Shown here piece by piece: positions 27,099-38,463 of a stretch of DNA of 64,000 bases. This DNA comes from Acanthochromis polyacanthus. Its lineage: Eukaryota; Chordata; Actinopteri; Pomacentridae. The notes beneath the pieces were generated by a model. It was given only the letters and a program-made list of their open reading frames with translations. It was not told the origin of the DNA and did no database searches. The stretch lies in NCBI RefSeq assembly GCF_021347895.1, contig NC_067121.1, forward strand, positions 32,661,974 through 32,725,973. Reading direction: 5' to 3'. Within the stretch, counting starts at the first letter, position 1. Each line of letters opens with the position of its first letter. The translations under genes were made by a program, and so were the position numbers.

Positions 27099-27464
27099 TA
27101 GAGCTCGAACGATATATCAGTCAGATAATATCAACAGCTGATATATATGTATCTTAATCGGCATTTACGTTGAGCGAGCTGCACCGATATGAAACATTTT
27201 TTGTACCGAACATAACTTTACTTGTCTGCAGCACATGCAGTAGAGAACACGTCACAGCCGGTGTGGAGTAAAGTGGTGTCTCCATGGTAACTTGCCAAGT
27301 AATTTGTTAAATACATTGCTGGAAACTTAATAAACAACGACCCAATGTATTGCTTTCTTAAAACAACACTAACATATATATATAGAGAGAGAGGTACACG
27401 TATAAAAAGAATATCCAACATGTCAATATTGGATTTTTTTTCACTGTCAAAATTGGTCGAACTG
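27099..27464. mobile_element. hAT-type non-autonomous element, 366 bp
   Basis: The left end is TAGAGCTCGAACGATATATC. The right end on the other strand is CAGTTCGACCAATTTTGAC, an imperfect inverted repeat. The unit is flanked by a perfect 8-bp duplication GTAAAAAG (27091-27098 and 27465-27472), the length expected for the hAT superfamily. The interior includes tracts such as AACTTAATAAACAACGA and a (TA)n/(GA)n patch at 27373-27392, and no transposase frame. The GAGCTCGACCGATAT-type start is familiar from fish repeats, but no database name is claimed. Confidence 0.7.
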
Positions 27465-27822
27465 GTAAAAAGCTTTACAACTTTGCAAACCAGTTAGTAG
27501 TTTCTCTCTGAGAAAGTCTTTCAGACTAGAGGGCTGTATCAGTTTTCAGTGTCCCTCTTTTCACCTGCTGCATCACCGTGGTAACCTACGCTGTGGAGCA
27601 GGTCATGTTCATAGTCTCTGATTTAAATTGGCTGCAAAAGCATCTCCCTCTAACCAGATCGATTCTTGACGATTCTCTAGGAGTGACACAGATTCTCAGC
27701 TGAGAGAATATGTTATTTCTGCAAATATGTTCATGTGTATGTTACTAAAACCACTGAAAAGAGTCATCAGTTAGAGTATCACACACTATGCCTCAGGTTG
27801 CCATGGGATCTCAAACTTAGAC

Positions 27823-28160
27823 TGACTTTATTAATCCCTGGAGGTAAATTAAGTTGTTACAGCAGCATGGATATTCAAAAAAAGAGTAAACAATAAGACA
27901 ACACGGGTATAAAGTGAAGGAAAAATAAAATAAAACAAGATACAAATACAGAAAATGTAATGCATTCAGCTAATAATGCCGAAAAAGCACAAATCTGTTC
28001 TAATGTTTGGTCCTGATTTAGTCCCTTTTGCACTGCTGGTACTGCAACTAATAGAACAGATTAGAAAATGGATTATTGCACTGGTATCTATTACAGAAAA
28101 GAGAATTTCACTGTGATTTGGCCAAAAATTTAACTGATATCCTGCATTATGGGACAGTGT
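27823..28160 (-). repeat. probable 3' end of a non-LTR retrotransposon
   Basis: The stretch opens with ACTTTATTAATCCCTGGAGG, widespread in fish genomes at LINE 3' ends in reverse orientation. An A-rich region with GTAAACAATAAGACAA and AAAATAAAATAAAAC follows, and then a GGATTATTGCACTGG block. No coding part is visible. The right boundary is approximate. Confidence 0.45.
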
Positions 28161-28474
28161 CAGACCTGAATGAACTTCAATTCAATATGTTTCAATACAC
28201 AGTTTACCAGCTCTAATGTGCAGCTGTTGGTTTGAAGTAAACCAAATACAGTAACACATAGTCACTAGTATTCTACCAGCATTCCTCCACCTTCAAATTC
28301 TTTATCATTCTTCATTATAACAATCTGTTGACTGAAGTAGGCAGTACACAATCAGTCCATTTTGTGCAGAAGAAGAGCCACTTGACGTACTAAATGCCCC
28401 CTTTAATGTGAGCGTGCACTGAGTCTGAAGCAGAAAGCCCTAGTTAACAAACAAAGTTCAAAACCACCTTTGTG

Positions 28475-28983
28475 TATAGGCGTCAGTTTAGGGGGGGACG
28501 GTGGGGACGTACCCCCCCACACACTTTTTGTCAGGGGTCATTTTGTCTCCAACACATTCAAATTCTTCACATGTACGCCGTTGTAAACCCAGTTATTTTC
28601 AGCAGTATGGAAAATTCCGACGCTCCTGAACGCACCATCCGAACTCGGCCAAGAGTTGACAAGACACACAGACACAGACACGCAGCACACCTTCGTGAGG
28701 TTAAAAAAAACGTGCAGATGCTAAATTTGCGCCCGTGCCAAGTGGAAGCTCCGACCAGAGGCATGCAGGGGCAAAATTTCGGCCCGGGAGAATTAGTACT
28801 ATAGCGGCCCACAAACCTCTCTAGCTGTGTGTACCAATAGCTCAACAGGTTGAGCCTCCGCTTTTGGTGCGGTGGTTGTGAGTTTGAGCCCAGCTTGTAG
28901 CATTTTGCCACCGTTCTTCGACATTTTCTCAAAGTGCTGTGGTCTCCATCCCCCCCACTTTTAAAAACAAACTGACGCCCTTG
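28475..28983. mobile_element. hAT-type non-autonomous element, 509 bp
   Basis: The termini are TATAGGCGTCAGTTT on the left and, on the other strand, CAAGGGCGTCAGTTT on the right. A perfect 8-bp duplication CCTTTGTG flanks it (28467-28474, 28984-28991), which supports the hAT superfamily. G runs follow the left TIR and C runs precede the right one, extending the inverted repeat. There is no transposase. Open frames of about 110 codons on both strands here look compositional. A tRNA-like segment sits inside near the right end. Confidence 0.7.
28832..28930 (+). repeat. tRNA-like SINE fragment inside the hAT-type element
   Basis: AATAGCTCAACAGGTTGAGC resembles a tRNA A box region, and GAGTTTGAGCCC about 36 bases later resembles a B box. 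A short unrelated body follows. It has no tail or clear duplication, so its boundaries are guesses. A true tRNA gene is unlikely because no acceptor stem pairs. Confidence 0.5.
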
Positions 28984-30259
28984 CCTTTGTGATACCTGTT
29001 CTATCTGTCTGGGTCTTTAGTTTTTGTTTAGCCAACTTACACAAAAAAAAGCCTTGCTATGTCAAAGTGGCTTTGTAGTGCAGCCCTCAGGTCACTATAA
29101 ACTTGACTCAATTTATGAAATAAACCAAAAGCACGGCTCCAGACTGCGATCGTATTTTGAGAGAGTGTGGATTTAAATTTCTCGTGGTTACACTCAATCA
29201 ACTGTATAATGATCACTAGGATGTGGAGACAAGATTGGTCGGCACTGGTAGCTACTACGTTAACCATTGTGGGTAAAAATGGGACTTTTTCATCCCCAGT
29301 GGCTCCGTCAATCTCTCCCTGCCTGACGAATGAAACAATCCATTTAGCTGTTACTGTGTTAGAAAGATGAAGCGCCTATAGCCGATTATTAAGAAAACAG
29401 TACGAGTGGAGAGAGGAGGAGGAGGCTGCTGGAGATGAAGAGGTCTGGCACACCTGATGATAAAGAGTGCAGGTGCAGGCATGAAGATACCGACTGAACA
29501 AGTGAAGAAGACGAACTCCCACATTTACTCACAGTGACTAACACAGTGCTCTGGCTGCAGAATTAAATGAATGTAACAGCGATCACGATTTCAGCTTCTC
29601 GCTATAAAGTGAACCTGATCGACTGCAGTATTGATATTTCAAATGTGCCACACTCCTAGAAAACAGCCCATAGAGTTAAAATCACTCTGTTTCAACTCGG
29701 GTGAATGCGGAATTGATCCAACATAAACTACAGCGCCCATGTCCATTGTAATTAAGAATTATGCGACCCAGTCTAAGAGTGTGGCTCATTAAGGTTTCTC
29801 TTCAATACATTTTTAGATAACAGTGGAGGTCTAGAGCAGAGACAAATGAGGTTTTAGGCTTTGACTGCACAAATACGAATTGTTAGAAGCCGTCTTTTGC
29901 TTTAAATGGGGCTCTTTGACGGTGAGAAAGACACAGAATATCACAAATTATCATTTAAAGAAGCATAAAGAAGGGAGCTTTCTACCATTTCACACTGCTT
30001 TTCATTACTGTCAAAGACCTGTGTCCTCATCACGTTATTTGTATGTGACTAGTTTCAAGAAAGGTCTTTTGAATTATTATCTACAGCATCAACCCTTTTT
30101 GTCTCTCTTTTAATATCTGTCTGCAAGCAGCATGTAATATGTTCACAGCTTTTACTGTGTGAATTTGACTTCTTTTGTATCTCTAATCTAACCAGATGCT
30201 GTTGAGGAGTTTCATCATCATTTGTACTCATGAGAAAATGTAGTAGACTATAAGTATAC

Positions 30260-30835
30260 GTGAAACCCAGAAAGTATACTAAGTATACTACGTTTACTCA
30301 AGAGTGGCATGGTGTCTTCAGAGTCCACATTAACAGGAACTCAGGAAGAGGACTCGAAAATGGTCTAAATTGTGGTTTAGTGTCTGCCTCAGAGAATGAG
30401 AACACGTCACAGATATGGATGGAATTGCCTGGAATCTTAAGTATGGCCAAATACCCTGAATGTGTTGTTATGCTTTCAACCTGCTGCTGGGGTCCTCAAT
30501 TATTTAGAATCTCCCCATCTGTCCATCAGCGAGATGAGATACCTCGATTTGAGCTGGGTAACACAGGGACTGTGCTTTGTGTAGAGGCTGGTGTAAAACA
30601 GGAAAATCTACATGAAATCATCGACTTGAGACTTCCAGATCTGTTTCATGGATTGAAAAATGCATCCAGGGGTCCATTCACTATTTATTATACCCTGACA
30701 GAAGGTGTCTACCTTCCAGTGCCTTTCCTCCGTACCTTAGAGACAACCTTTCTTCTCTTTCCACAAAATATTATGATGTGTTCTGATTCCTGGTGCTGGT
30801 TGGAATGCAGCATTTGTGGAGGTGTAAACCTGTAA
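30260..30835 (+). other. unrecognised 191-codon open frame in the opsin intron
   Basis: This is the longest uninterrupted frame in the window. It starts at ATG and stops at TAA before 30836. I recognise no domain. The N-terminus is basic and polar, the middle has mixed composition, and the C-terminus is Cys/Trp rich (CSDSWCWLECSICGG). No splice-site pair, promoter or codon-use signal supports expression, and the opposite strand is partly open too. It may be chance, a retrogene fragment or an old element. Confidence 0.2.
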
Positions 30836-31715
30836 CTGTTCACGTGGAATCACGGAAACGATGTTATCACTTGGGGTATATATGTTTATGGTAATAGGTA
30901 TTTGGCAGCCTAAGGTTTCCACAGCAGAATTTCTGACTGAAAACCTTGGGGGGGGGGGTTCTGCACATTTGAATAATGGAAGAGGCAGCAAGATGTATTT
31001 CCACTTGTACTACTGATGAGGATGCTACAATCAACTAAATAGTTCAAAAGCTTTAGTTGAATCAATTTTAAAGCTGAGAACAAGTAAGGCTTCTTTGATT
31101 GGGTCCAATAAGTGATACTTGGGCTTACAGATGAAAACCTAATTAGTGGCTGATTTTAATAAGCACTATGTTTTCAACTTGATTTGAAAGACATCCACTT
31201 TGTTTGCTTTCCAGTTCTGTCAGTAAGTTAAGCTGATTGAGTCAGACCTCCATTTTTTCCACACACAGTGGCATCATTTTTTGCTAAAATATCAGAAAGC
31301 ACAAGGCTACACACTCATGACAACTCAGAACCAGTTCTGTGAGCACAGCTGGAGCTCCATAACCAGCCTTTTCATCAACTAATGCTGAATGCAGTCTTTG
31401 TTGTTGCTCTTTTTCACAGTCAGAGTCACTTCTTTAGGAATAACTGCAGCACAGTCACAGATTGGGAAAGCACAGTAACTATGGTTAAAGTTAAGCTACT
31501 AAAATACTCTGTTAAGGAAATATAAAGATAAAAGTTTCTCTGCTCTCCTCTAACCCCAACTGGTCAACACAGACAGCCACTCTCTCTAAACATGGTTCTA
31601 CTGCAGGTTTCTACCGGAGTTTTTTTCTTAACAGTGGTGTCAGGTGCTTGCTCAAAGGGAATCTTTGCTTTTTTTGACTTTTTAATATAATACTGTACCA
31701 TCTTATCGTTATCTA

Positions 31716-31743
31716 GTCATCTACTATGTCAATAGTAGATGAC
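31716..31743. other. perfect 12-bp-arm hairpin
   Basis: GTCATCTACTAT and its exact complement ATAGTAGATGAC are separated by four bases (GTCA). It lies in AT-rich intron DNA with no adjacent U run or gene end, so there is no evidence for a regulatory role. Confidence 0.6.
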
Positions 31744-33885
31744 CAATGTCGTGAAATGACACAATATAAATAAAAACAACATAAAATTTATCACACTTTT
31801 CTCTGCAAAACCTCATGATGATCCCATTCTTTAATCGCTTATTAAATTCCTCACTCCTTCCCCAGTAGCTACTCACATTTTTGTGTGTCATTGTGTAGTG
31901 TGTTTCCTTTAAAGTTAATCGAAGCAAGAAGCTTCATTCCAATTCAGTGAGGGATTTAAGCTCCATCTCTTGCTTTAAAGTCAAATGAGAAACACCCCCA
32001 GTAAGAACACCGACCTTCACTCCTGTACCCCCAGCTGGCTACACTTACGATACACCACCTGCTGGGCTAATGCTGAAGGTTGGCAATAAATGTATAATAT
32101 GAATTCTTCAATTCAGATGTAATCTTGTGGGATATTAAGCTGCAGAAACATTTACAAGGGTTTTCACCACTCTTCTCTGCATAGTATTGAGCAACTAAAC
32201 CGCCTCCCAGCTGAAGTCAGAGCATGTGCCAGGGACGTATTGATAGGAGGACAATGAAAACAGCTGGAACACTAAAGGGCGAAGTGCTGACGTCTTTGCC
32301 TCCCACCTTTTAGGAAAAAGCTTTTTTATCATGGGATAGCTGCGGCTGTGCACGTCTTTCACAGAAGGCCACATTAGAGGAATAAATTGGTGACGCCAAC
32401 ATTCCCAAATGACCGACCCAAATAGAAACTGGTCAAAGTGCTGTCCCTCTGATGAGCAGGTCAGTGAGGAAGGGACAAAGCACACATGATCACAACCCAA
32501 TTTTTACCAGCCTTCTAACCAGATTTTCAAAATCAGTGGTTGACTAAAGCATCTGCGTTAATTCTTATATTCCAGTGCTCCCTACAACTGGTACGATGGC
32601 TGAGGTAGCCTATTTTTGGACTTATTTTTTTGTGCTAGCACGTCCACTCCAGAAGCATCTTACTTACAAATAGCCCTGCACCTCACTGATGTTGTATAAT
32701 TACATCTCTTCCTAACGTTGCAGAGCAGTCATCATTTGTACTGTGGTTGGCTTGTATTTTACTCCTGATACAAGAAGGGCAGAGATAGCTGTGAATGTTT
32801 GGCTAGATGTAAAATCACGCTTTTTCTGCAGCAGCAAACAGTAATAATTAACCTCTATTTCTTGATCATCAATGCTGTTGTCAGAGCCGCTAAGTCAGAC
32901 TTTTTCTGGATCGAAAGTGCAACAGCCCCCTAGAGGCCCACTTTGACTAGCTAAAATGCCAGTCCTGTATTTGTTTGCTGTACTATTACATTAATATAAT
33001 TAAAGTCAGAAGTGGAAGAGTGATCCTCCTTCTCTCCTTCTTTATAGTGTCTTTGGTCATACAGAGAAAAAGACACATCAGAGATCCTTATATCTCATCT
33101 CCAAAACAGCAGGAAAACTATGGAGACACTGATAACTGCTGCTGCTGCTTCAAAACTAGCCGACTGGAATTTACTTCCGTGCAATAAGTGAAGTTAATGA
33201 TTCAGGTCAATATGATGGCAAGTTTGTTTGCTTTCCGAACATAAATCAGTTTCTTTCAACTTAGTTCTACTACATGTTTTTTCCTAAACCCTTTCAACAC
33301 CTCTATGCCCCTCTGTGTGCCCACAACCCAGTTTGAATGTCACTGAATAATCCTACAAAAACACAGAACAAATGTGTGTTTTGACTCGCCTAAGCTGAGC
33401 TGTTTATATCCTGCTATGATTTCCATGAAGGTGGAGTCTTCCACGTAGACTATTGGTCAGCACAGTAGAGCAAGTCTGGCTGTGTTGTATGTATCACAGA
33501 GTCTTGAGGGTAAATCCCAGTGCAGTGGTGGCATAAAAAGTTACAGAAGCTGAGAAGTGACTGGAAAGCTGCCAGTGTAATTTCTAGACCACAAATCTAA
33601 ACCTGGGTGCTAAGAGTGAAAAAGTTTTATAAAAAGCTAGGCCCACAACCTGCCAACTGGTTCACTAGTGTGGCTAAGGGGCCAACAGAGCAGACTGTGG
33701 TTATATTTATATCTAATCCTTATCTAATGATTAATATAGCATCTCCCAGGCTGTTCTCAAGTATCTGTAGGAGCATTGGGAAGCTTCCAGGTGTGAAACT
33801 GTGAGCATGTGTGTGTGTACCTGAAAAGAGGGCACTGCTCTCAGCCAGACTTCCCTGCTTAAAAAAAATAATCACACTTATTTTT

Positions 33886-33903
33886 AAAAAAAAAAAAAAA
33901 AAA
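33886..33903. repeat. A18 homopolymer
   Basis: A run of about 18 A preceded by TTATTTTT. It may be a retroposon tail, but no retroposon body or flanking duplication is evident. Confidence 0.7.
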
Positions 33904-34780
33904 GCCACCATCGGTTCAGAGATTTCCAAGGTCGCCTTTGAAGTTTTTGGAAAAATGTTGTCCTTGAGTTTGGTGAGACAGTGAATGAAGGTCTTCTCCA
34001 AACCTTAGTATTCTGTTTTACACTCAGTCTGCACTTTGTTAATAACTAGTGTATGCCAAGTGAACTGTGACCCTGCACGGTGCACATAAGGGACGTTTAG
34101 AATAACCATAGCGGAACAACATAGAAAATGAGGCAATTCTCTCCGATATCCTTTCTCAACATTCAGTATTCATTATATTTCCACCTTCTTTTCTCACAAA
34201 AGAATCCTTTGACAAATAAAATTGCACTATGAAAATGATTAAGTGCATAATGGAAATCTTGGGTGGTCGGTGTCCTCAAAAGAAACGGTCAGACTCTTTC
34301 TTTCTGACCCTCCACTTGCCAGTCTTTATAAGCACACATTAGTAACATTACTTTTCCAATTGAAAATGCAGCAACGGGTCACCCTTGGGATTAAAATCAT
34401 TGTTGGTGGATTGTCCCACGTGAGATGGTAAATCACAAACTGACCATAGTGACTGAACAGTACTGTTGTATGCAGCGGTCTGATCAGTCATTATTAGGTT
34501 TTATTAGCCTAAAAGTTTACCAGAGAGACAGATGTGAGAGAGATGGGAAAATTATAAAGCAAATTTACTTCCCATTGATAAAATAGTTGCAAATATGCAA
34601 ACAACTTCATGTTTGGAAGAAATCAGATGATATCACTTATGGATGTTTATATTAAATTCAGTTATATTAAATAGATTATGACAAAGTCTAAACCCTACTC
34701 CTAATAGGAAGTCTCTAATTTCTTCCACTGTGGTTTAAGCACATTTCTAATCACATGTTTGTGTTGTATGCTTGTCCCAG

Positions 34781-35062
34781 TTTTACAGATGTTTCCAAGC
34801 CCTGCTGCACTGTGAAACTCCTCGACGAGGCTCCAGCTTAAGGAGTTCCTCCAAGGTCGCCACCAAGGCCATGAGGGGCGCAGCGGCCACCGGTCCTCGG
34901 CGTTCCAATGATTTCCTATTTATGGTAGCCTCACTGGGTCAACCTGCTGGCACGCTGCCCCAGCTGGGCCCCTCCTGTGAACCCACCATTGATATCAGCA
35001 AAGCCCCTTCCTCAGAAAACAAACCTGTGGTAGTATCACTAGTGGCCCACTTTGATGGCTGA
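34781..35062 (+). CDS. tmtops: TMT-type opsin, last coding exon (cytoplasmic tail)
   Basis: This exon encodes the last 93 residues plus a TGA stop at 35060-35062. It begins right after a CAG acceptor (34778-34780) in the phase left by the upstream exon, giving the join ...FMNKQ-FYRCFQALLHCE. FYRCFQALL is the amphipathic helix 8 after NPxxY. The two cysteines (residues 4 and 11) are plausible palmitoylation sites. A basic, Ser-rich patch follows (RRGSSLRSSSK), a likely kinase/arrestin target. The tail ends hydrophobic-acidic (VVVSLVAHFDG). An intron between NPxxY and helix 8 is a known position in the encephalopsin/TMT group. The reading frame is intact, so the gene looks functional at this end. 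It lies 21.9 kb downstream of the preceding exon. Confidence 0.9.
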   Translation, partial: FYRCFQALLHCETPRRGSSLRSSSKVATKAMRGAAATGPRRSNDFLFMVASLGQPAGTLPQLGPSCEPTIDISKAPSSENKPVVVSLVAHFDG

Positions 35063-36940
35063 TGATTGACTGTAACCATGAAATCCCACAGCCCCCAGCC
35101 AGGGAGTCATTAATAATGAGAGAGGTGGTACTGAGGCTTAAAGAGCAGCAACCTCCCAGTCCAGGTGGATTTAACGCAGCTCTTGCATCAGCTCTGCCCT
35201 GGCTGGTACAGATGATGGACCAGTAACAAAGGGAAACCTTGGACTGCCTCTGAACAATATGTGCAAAAATCTGAGGCTGCGAGCTTACAGAAGCCAGGAG
35301 TCTGTGTTTCTCTGCAGAAAAGAAATATACATCTGTCTCACAAAGAAAGGGGATTGAAAGGATGTTCTTGTCACAACTTTATGAGAAGGCACTGCTATTG
35401 TAATAAAAGAAGAATTGTAGGGATCATTCTTTGTGCAATACCTATAGGTCTGGTAGGATATTCATTCACATACAATTCCATAACAGAAATGTGTTTAGAG
35501 TGCAGGAGGAGGGATGAGATGTATTTTTGGATTGATTTGTAACTGACAGTGGTTACAGCGTGAGGTTGAATAACACAAGTTATTACCCCAAGCATTTTTA
35601 AATCTTTCTTAGAGTAGATGAGATTTTTAAAAAATGACAAAAAGAGTAGGCAGAGTAATGAGACTGTACTGGAAATGATTTTAATGTTTCAGCCGTTTTA
35701 GCATTCTTTCACTGTAAGTAATTCTCTTTTCAGCAATTCATCGCTCATCACTTTGAAGCTGGTTTTCAATTAAATGGTTTAATAAGTGGCTTGTTGTACA
35801 TGTAGCATTGCTAGCATGCTAGCGGCATTAAAGTTTTTTCAGGAATAGACTTTAGAGCCAATGAATTAAGTGCATGTAGGAGAGTCGCTGTATAGTTTCT
35901 CAATAAAGACTGTGCATGTGCACTGTGGCAGCATACTGCAAATGAGTGTTGACAAATGAAATGTCTGATGATGTTCAGTAGACAGCACTTAGAGATAGAG
36001 GTAAATTGTACAGGGAGAAATCCTGAAAATGTATGCCTCTGATGTTTTACTTATTTTGTCATTAGACACGTCCACATGTACTTTTGTTGGCAACGTGCAG
36101 GAAATCCTCTGTATAAAAAGGATGCCTAAAAGGACAACTCCAAAAATCCATGAATCTAGTAGTTAGCGTCTTGTTCATAGGCATACTATCCCTGCTGCTC
36201 TTAATTTACACAACAATCAAAAATATTTGCCTCCTCAAGAGCCACTCTAAGATGTTTTACAGTCTGAATAATTGGCATCATCTCAGAGAATATGAACATA
36301 CTGACAAACAAAGAAAAGAAAAGAAAGATTCTGTGGAAAATAAATTCTTTCACAGTATCTCCAAAAGCAAAACAAAGGACTTCACCCGAGGCAACAAATA
36401 TCTGTTAGATGGAAAAAGTTAGGCGTGTATATATTATTTGCCATGTGCTTGTCAGCATCTTGTTCAATTTTTTGATAACTGATTTGACATTTTTTCCCTT
36501 CTTGCAATGCAAAGATAACAGTGGAGTTTCTGAAAGCGGTGCATCGGTGCTGTGTTGTCAGTGAACGTCTAAGCTGTAAGTGGTGTGGTACTGTTTGCTA
36601 CTGCATACGGCATACAGTGTGGGATTTTTTTTGGAATTCACTTTTAGCACACAAACTGTTCTCTCTGTGCTGTCATCATCTTGTATACTATTAATGTACA
36701 TGAGTTGATACCAAAGCAAAAAGACATTTTAATATTTTGGAGGGATGCTGTTCAATAAATTTTCTAAATCGAAATTAGCATGCATGGTGTTTTATTGTTT
36801 GTTTTCTGGAGTGGTCATAACAAAAGAGGTTGAAAGGGTGATATGCTGTAGATGTAAGATGGCACTATGTGTGTATACTAAACTATAATTTGTCAGTCAC
36901 TGTTTAGAGCATCTGTAGTTAGAGCAATGCTGTAAATAAA
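35063..36940 (+). other. presumed 3' UTR of the TMT-type opsin
   Basis: The region after the opsin stop is free of recognisable repeats for about 1.9 kb, in contrast to the flanks. AATAAA hexamers occur at 35402-35407, 35902-35907, 36754-36759 and 36935-36940. Any could end the transcript. The last one is followed within about 20 bases by a GT-rich stretch (GAGTTTGGGGCTGGGG). The extent is inferred, since no transcript evidence is available. Confidence 0.45.
36935..36940 (+). terminator. candidate polyadenylation signal
   Basis: AATAAA followed by a G/T-rich segment. An alternative is AATAAA at 36754-36759, downstream of TTC and followed by TTTTCT. Which one is used cannot be told from sequence. 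Confidence 0.35.
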
Positions 36941-37179
36941 GAGTTTGGGGCTGGGGTCTCCTTTATTGCCTTCCCAAAACTAAAAATACCAAAGGTTGAG
37001 TTAATGGACTGTGTATTTGTTTGCTTTAATCTTGTCAACATGTTAGACTAAGTAGTTTACATCCTACATTAACTTTGTGTTACATGTCTTACAGCATCCA
37101 CTGTCCTGGATGCAAACAAAACAACCCCAGCCAAAACCATATCTGATATACTCACATTTGTGTTTGTTTATTTTTGTTT

Positions 37180-37340
37180 GTTTCATTTTTGTTTAACCAG
37201 GTAAGTTAGTTGAGAACTAGGTCTCATTTTCAACAACAACCTGGCCAGGAGGCAGCACACAAACAAGATGAACAACAAACATAGATTACATGTACAGCAG
37301 ATCACACAATATTAAAAAACAAATTATGCACTGACTTGTC
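37180..37340. repeat. dispersed repeat with TTTAACCAGGTAAG motif
   Basis: The string TTGTTTAACCAGGTAAGTTA, then GTCTCATTTTCAACAACAACCTGGCCAGGAGGCAGCACACA with drift, follows a familiar fish repeat pattern (probably a LINE or SINE 3' part). The boundaries are approximate and the family is unnamed. Confidence 0.45.
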
Positions 37341-37880
37341 AAATAGAAAGGCTAAAAACAGGTGTAGTGGTCCTGAAGTATTACTCTGATTTTGTTAAAC
37401 GGTGAGAGCAATACGGATGAGGTGAGGTTTAGGGATTGTTGCAGAGAGTTCCAGTCAGTGGCGTCATTAGTCATTTGATATTTTTTTAAAACAGACTGGT
37501 GAAGCAAAACAGATTTAATCTCATTCTTAAATGTGCTGTATACAACTGTTAGAAACACTGGATGTTGCTTGAGCACCAGCATCTCATAACAAAAGTGTGT
37601 TAATGTCTTCATTTTCATTAACAACCAAAACGGCTGTCTACACAAAAACCAACAAAACCGAATCCTGCTACAACCAACAGACCATGCTAATGGTGTAAAA
37701 AACCTTGGATGGCTGCAAGCAGTTCTCAGCTACATAAAAACGTTGTCTTCCCTTGGCCTGTCTCTTCAGTCCAAGGATCTGTTTCGTTCACAGAGTAAAG
37801 GAAACATAAACAGTACTGAGAGCACAGAAGAGCAGAGGACAGCTGCAAAATAGTTTGGAGTCGAAATAAAATGAGTTCCA

Positions 37881-38236
37881 CATCCATCCATCCATTATTT
37901 ATACACTGTTTAATCCTCATTAGGGTCATGGAGGGCCTGGAGTCTGTCCCAGCTGACTTAAGGTAAAGACAGGTTACACCCTGGACAGGTCACCAGTCTA
38001 TCACAGGGTTACATAAAGAGACAAACATGCACACTCACAATCACACCTACAAACATGCAAGAATCACCAATGAACCTCAGCAGGTTTCTGGACTGTGGGA
38101 GGAAGCCGGACTACCAGGAGAAAACCCACACATGCACAAGGAGAACATGCAAACTCCATGCAGAAAGATCTCAGGCTGGGACGTGATCAGGGAACCTTCT
38201 TGCTGCAAGGCAACAGTGCCAACCACTGAGCCCTGA
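37881..38236 (-). repeat. tRNA-derived SINE with (GGAT)n tail, copy in reverse
   Basis: This is the reverse complement of the family at 4897-5278: ATCC repeats at the left, TGGACTGTGGGAGGAAGCC in the middle, and the tRNA-like head at the right (CAACCACTGAGCCC). A perfect 12-bp duplication TGAGTTCCACAT brackets it (37872-37883 and 38234-38245), sharing a few bases with the element ends. The B box has degenerated (GGTTCCCTGATC), so it is older or inactive. Confidence 0.85.
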
Positions 38237-38372
38237 GTTCCACATAAATTTGGTAATTCTCGTCATAGAATATGTTGTTTTAAAAATTATTTGGTACTTA
38301 GGTCACTGGTTTAATACAGTGCTGTGTGGGTGGTCACTCTCAGTCTATAAACAGAGGCAGGGCCAACAGTTT

Positions 38373-38463
38373 TTAGCCTTTGATGCACAACATGGGTCAA
38401 AAGTGACCTACATCCAATGGAAAATGGGGATCTCCTGACCCACACTGTGCATCAAAGGGTTAA
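38373..38463. mobile_element. piggyBac-like miniature foldback element, copy 2
   Basis: A 91-bp unit starting TTAGCCTTTGATGCACAACA and ending GTGCATCAAAGGGTTAA. The inverted repeat of about 25 bp is imperfect at the left terminus, where TTAA has become TTAG. The middle (TCAAAAGTGACC...CCAATGGAAAATGGG) is shared with copy 3. It is non-coding. Confidence 0.7.

Larger units (their letters stand above)
12838..34780 (+). other. opsin intron (21.9 kb), repeat-bearing
   Basis: This interval separates the TM7 exon from the tail exon. Besides the elements listed separately (Tigger-like ends, SINEs, LINE relic, hAT-type elements), I see no exon-like reading frame with recognisable domains on either strand. 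The parts 12960-14830, 14940-21050, 22380-23700, 23880-27090, 29000-30250 and 30840-34770 hold AT-rich unique-looking DNA with short A/T runs. Regulatory elements could exist but cannot be told from sequence alone. Confidence 0.8.

Noticed and set aside
28567..28932. 121-codon open frame on the - strand
   Set aside because: It lies wholly within the 509-bp hAT-type element, crosses the tRNA-like segment, and has an overlapping + strand frame of similar length. It is an effect of composition.
30944..30960. G-run as a G-quadruplex
   Set aside because: A single run of G; four separate runs are needed for an intramolecular quadruplex, so it is only a homopolymer.
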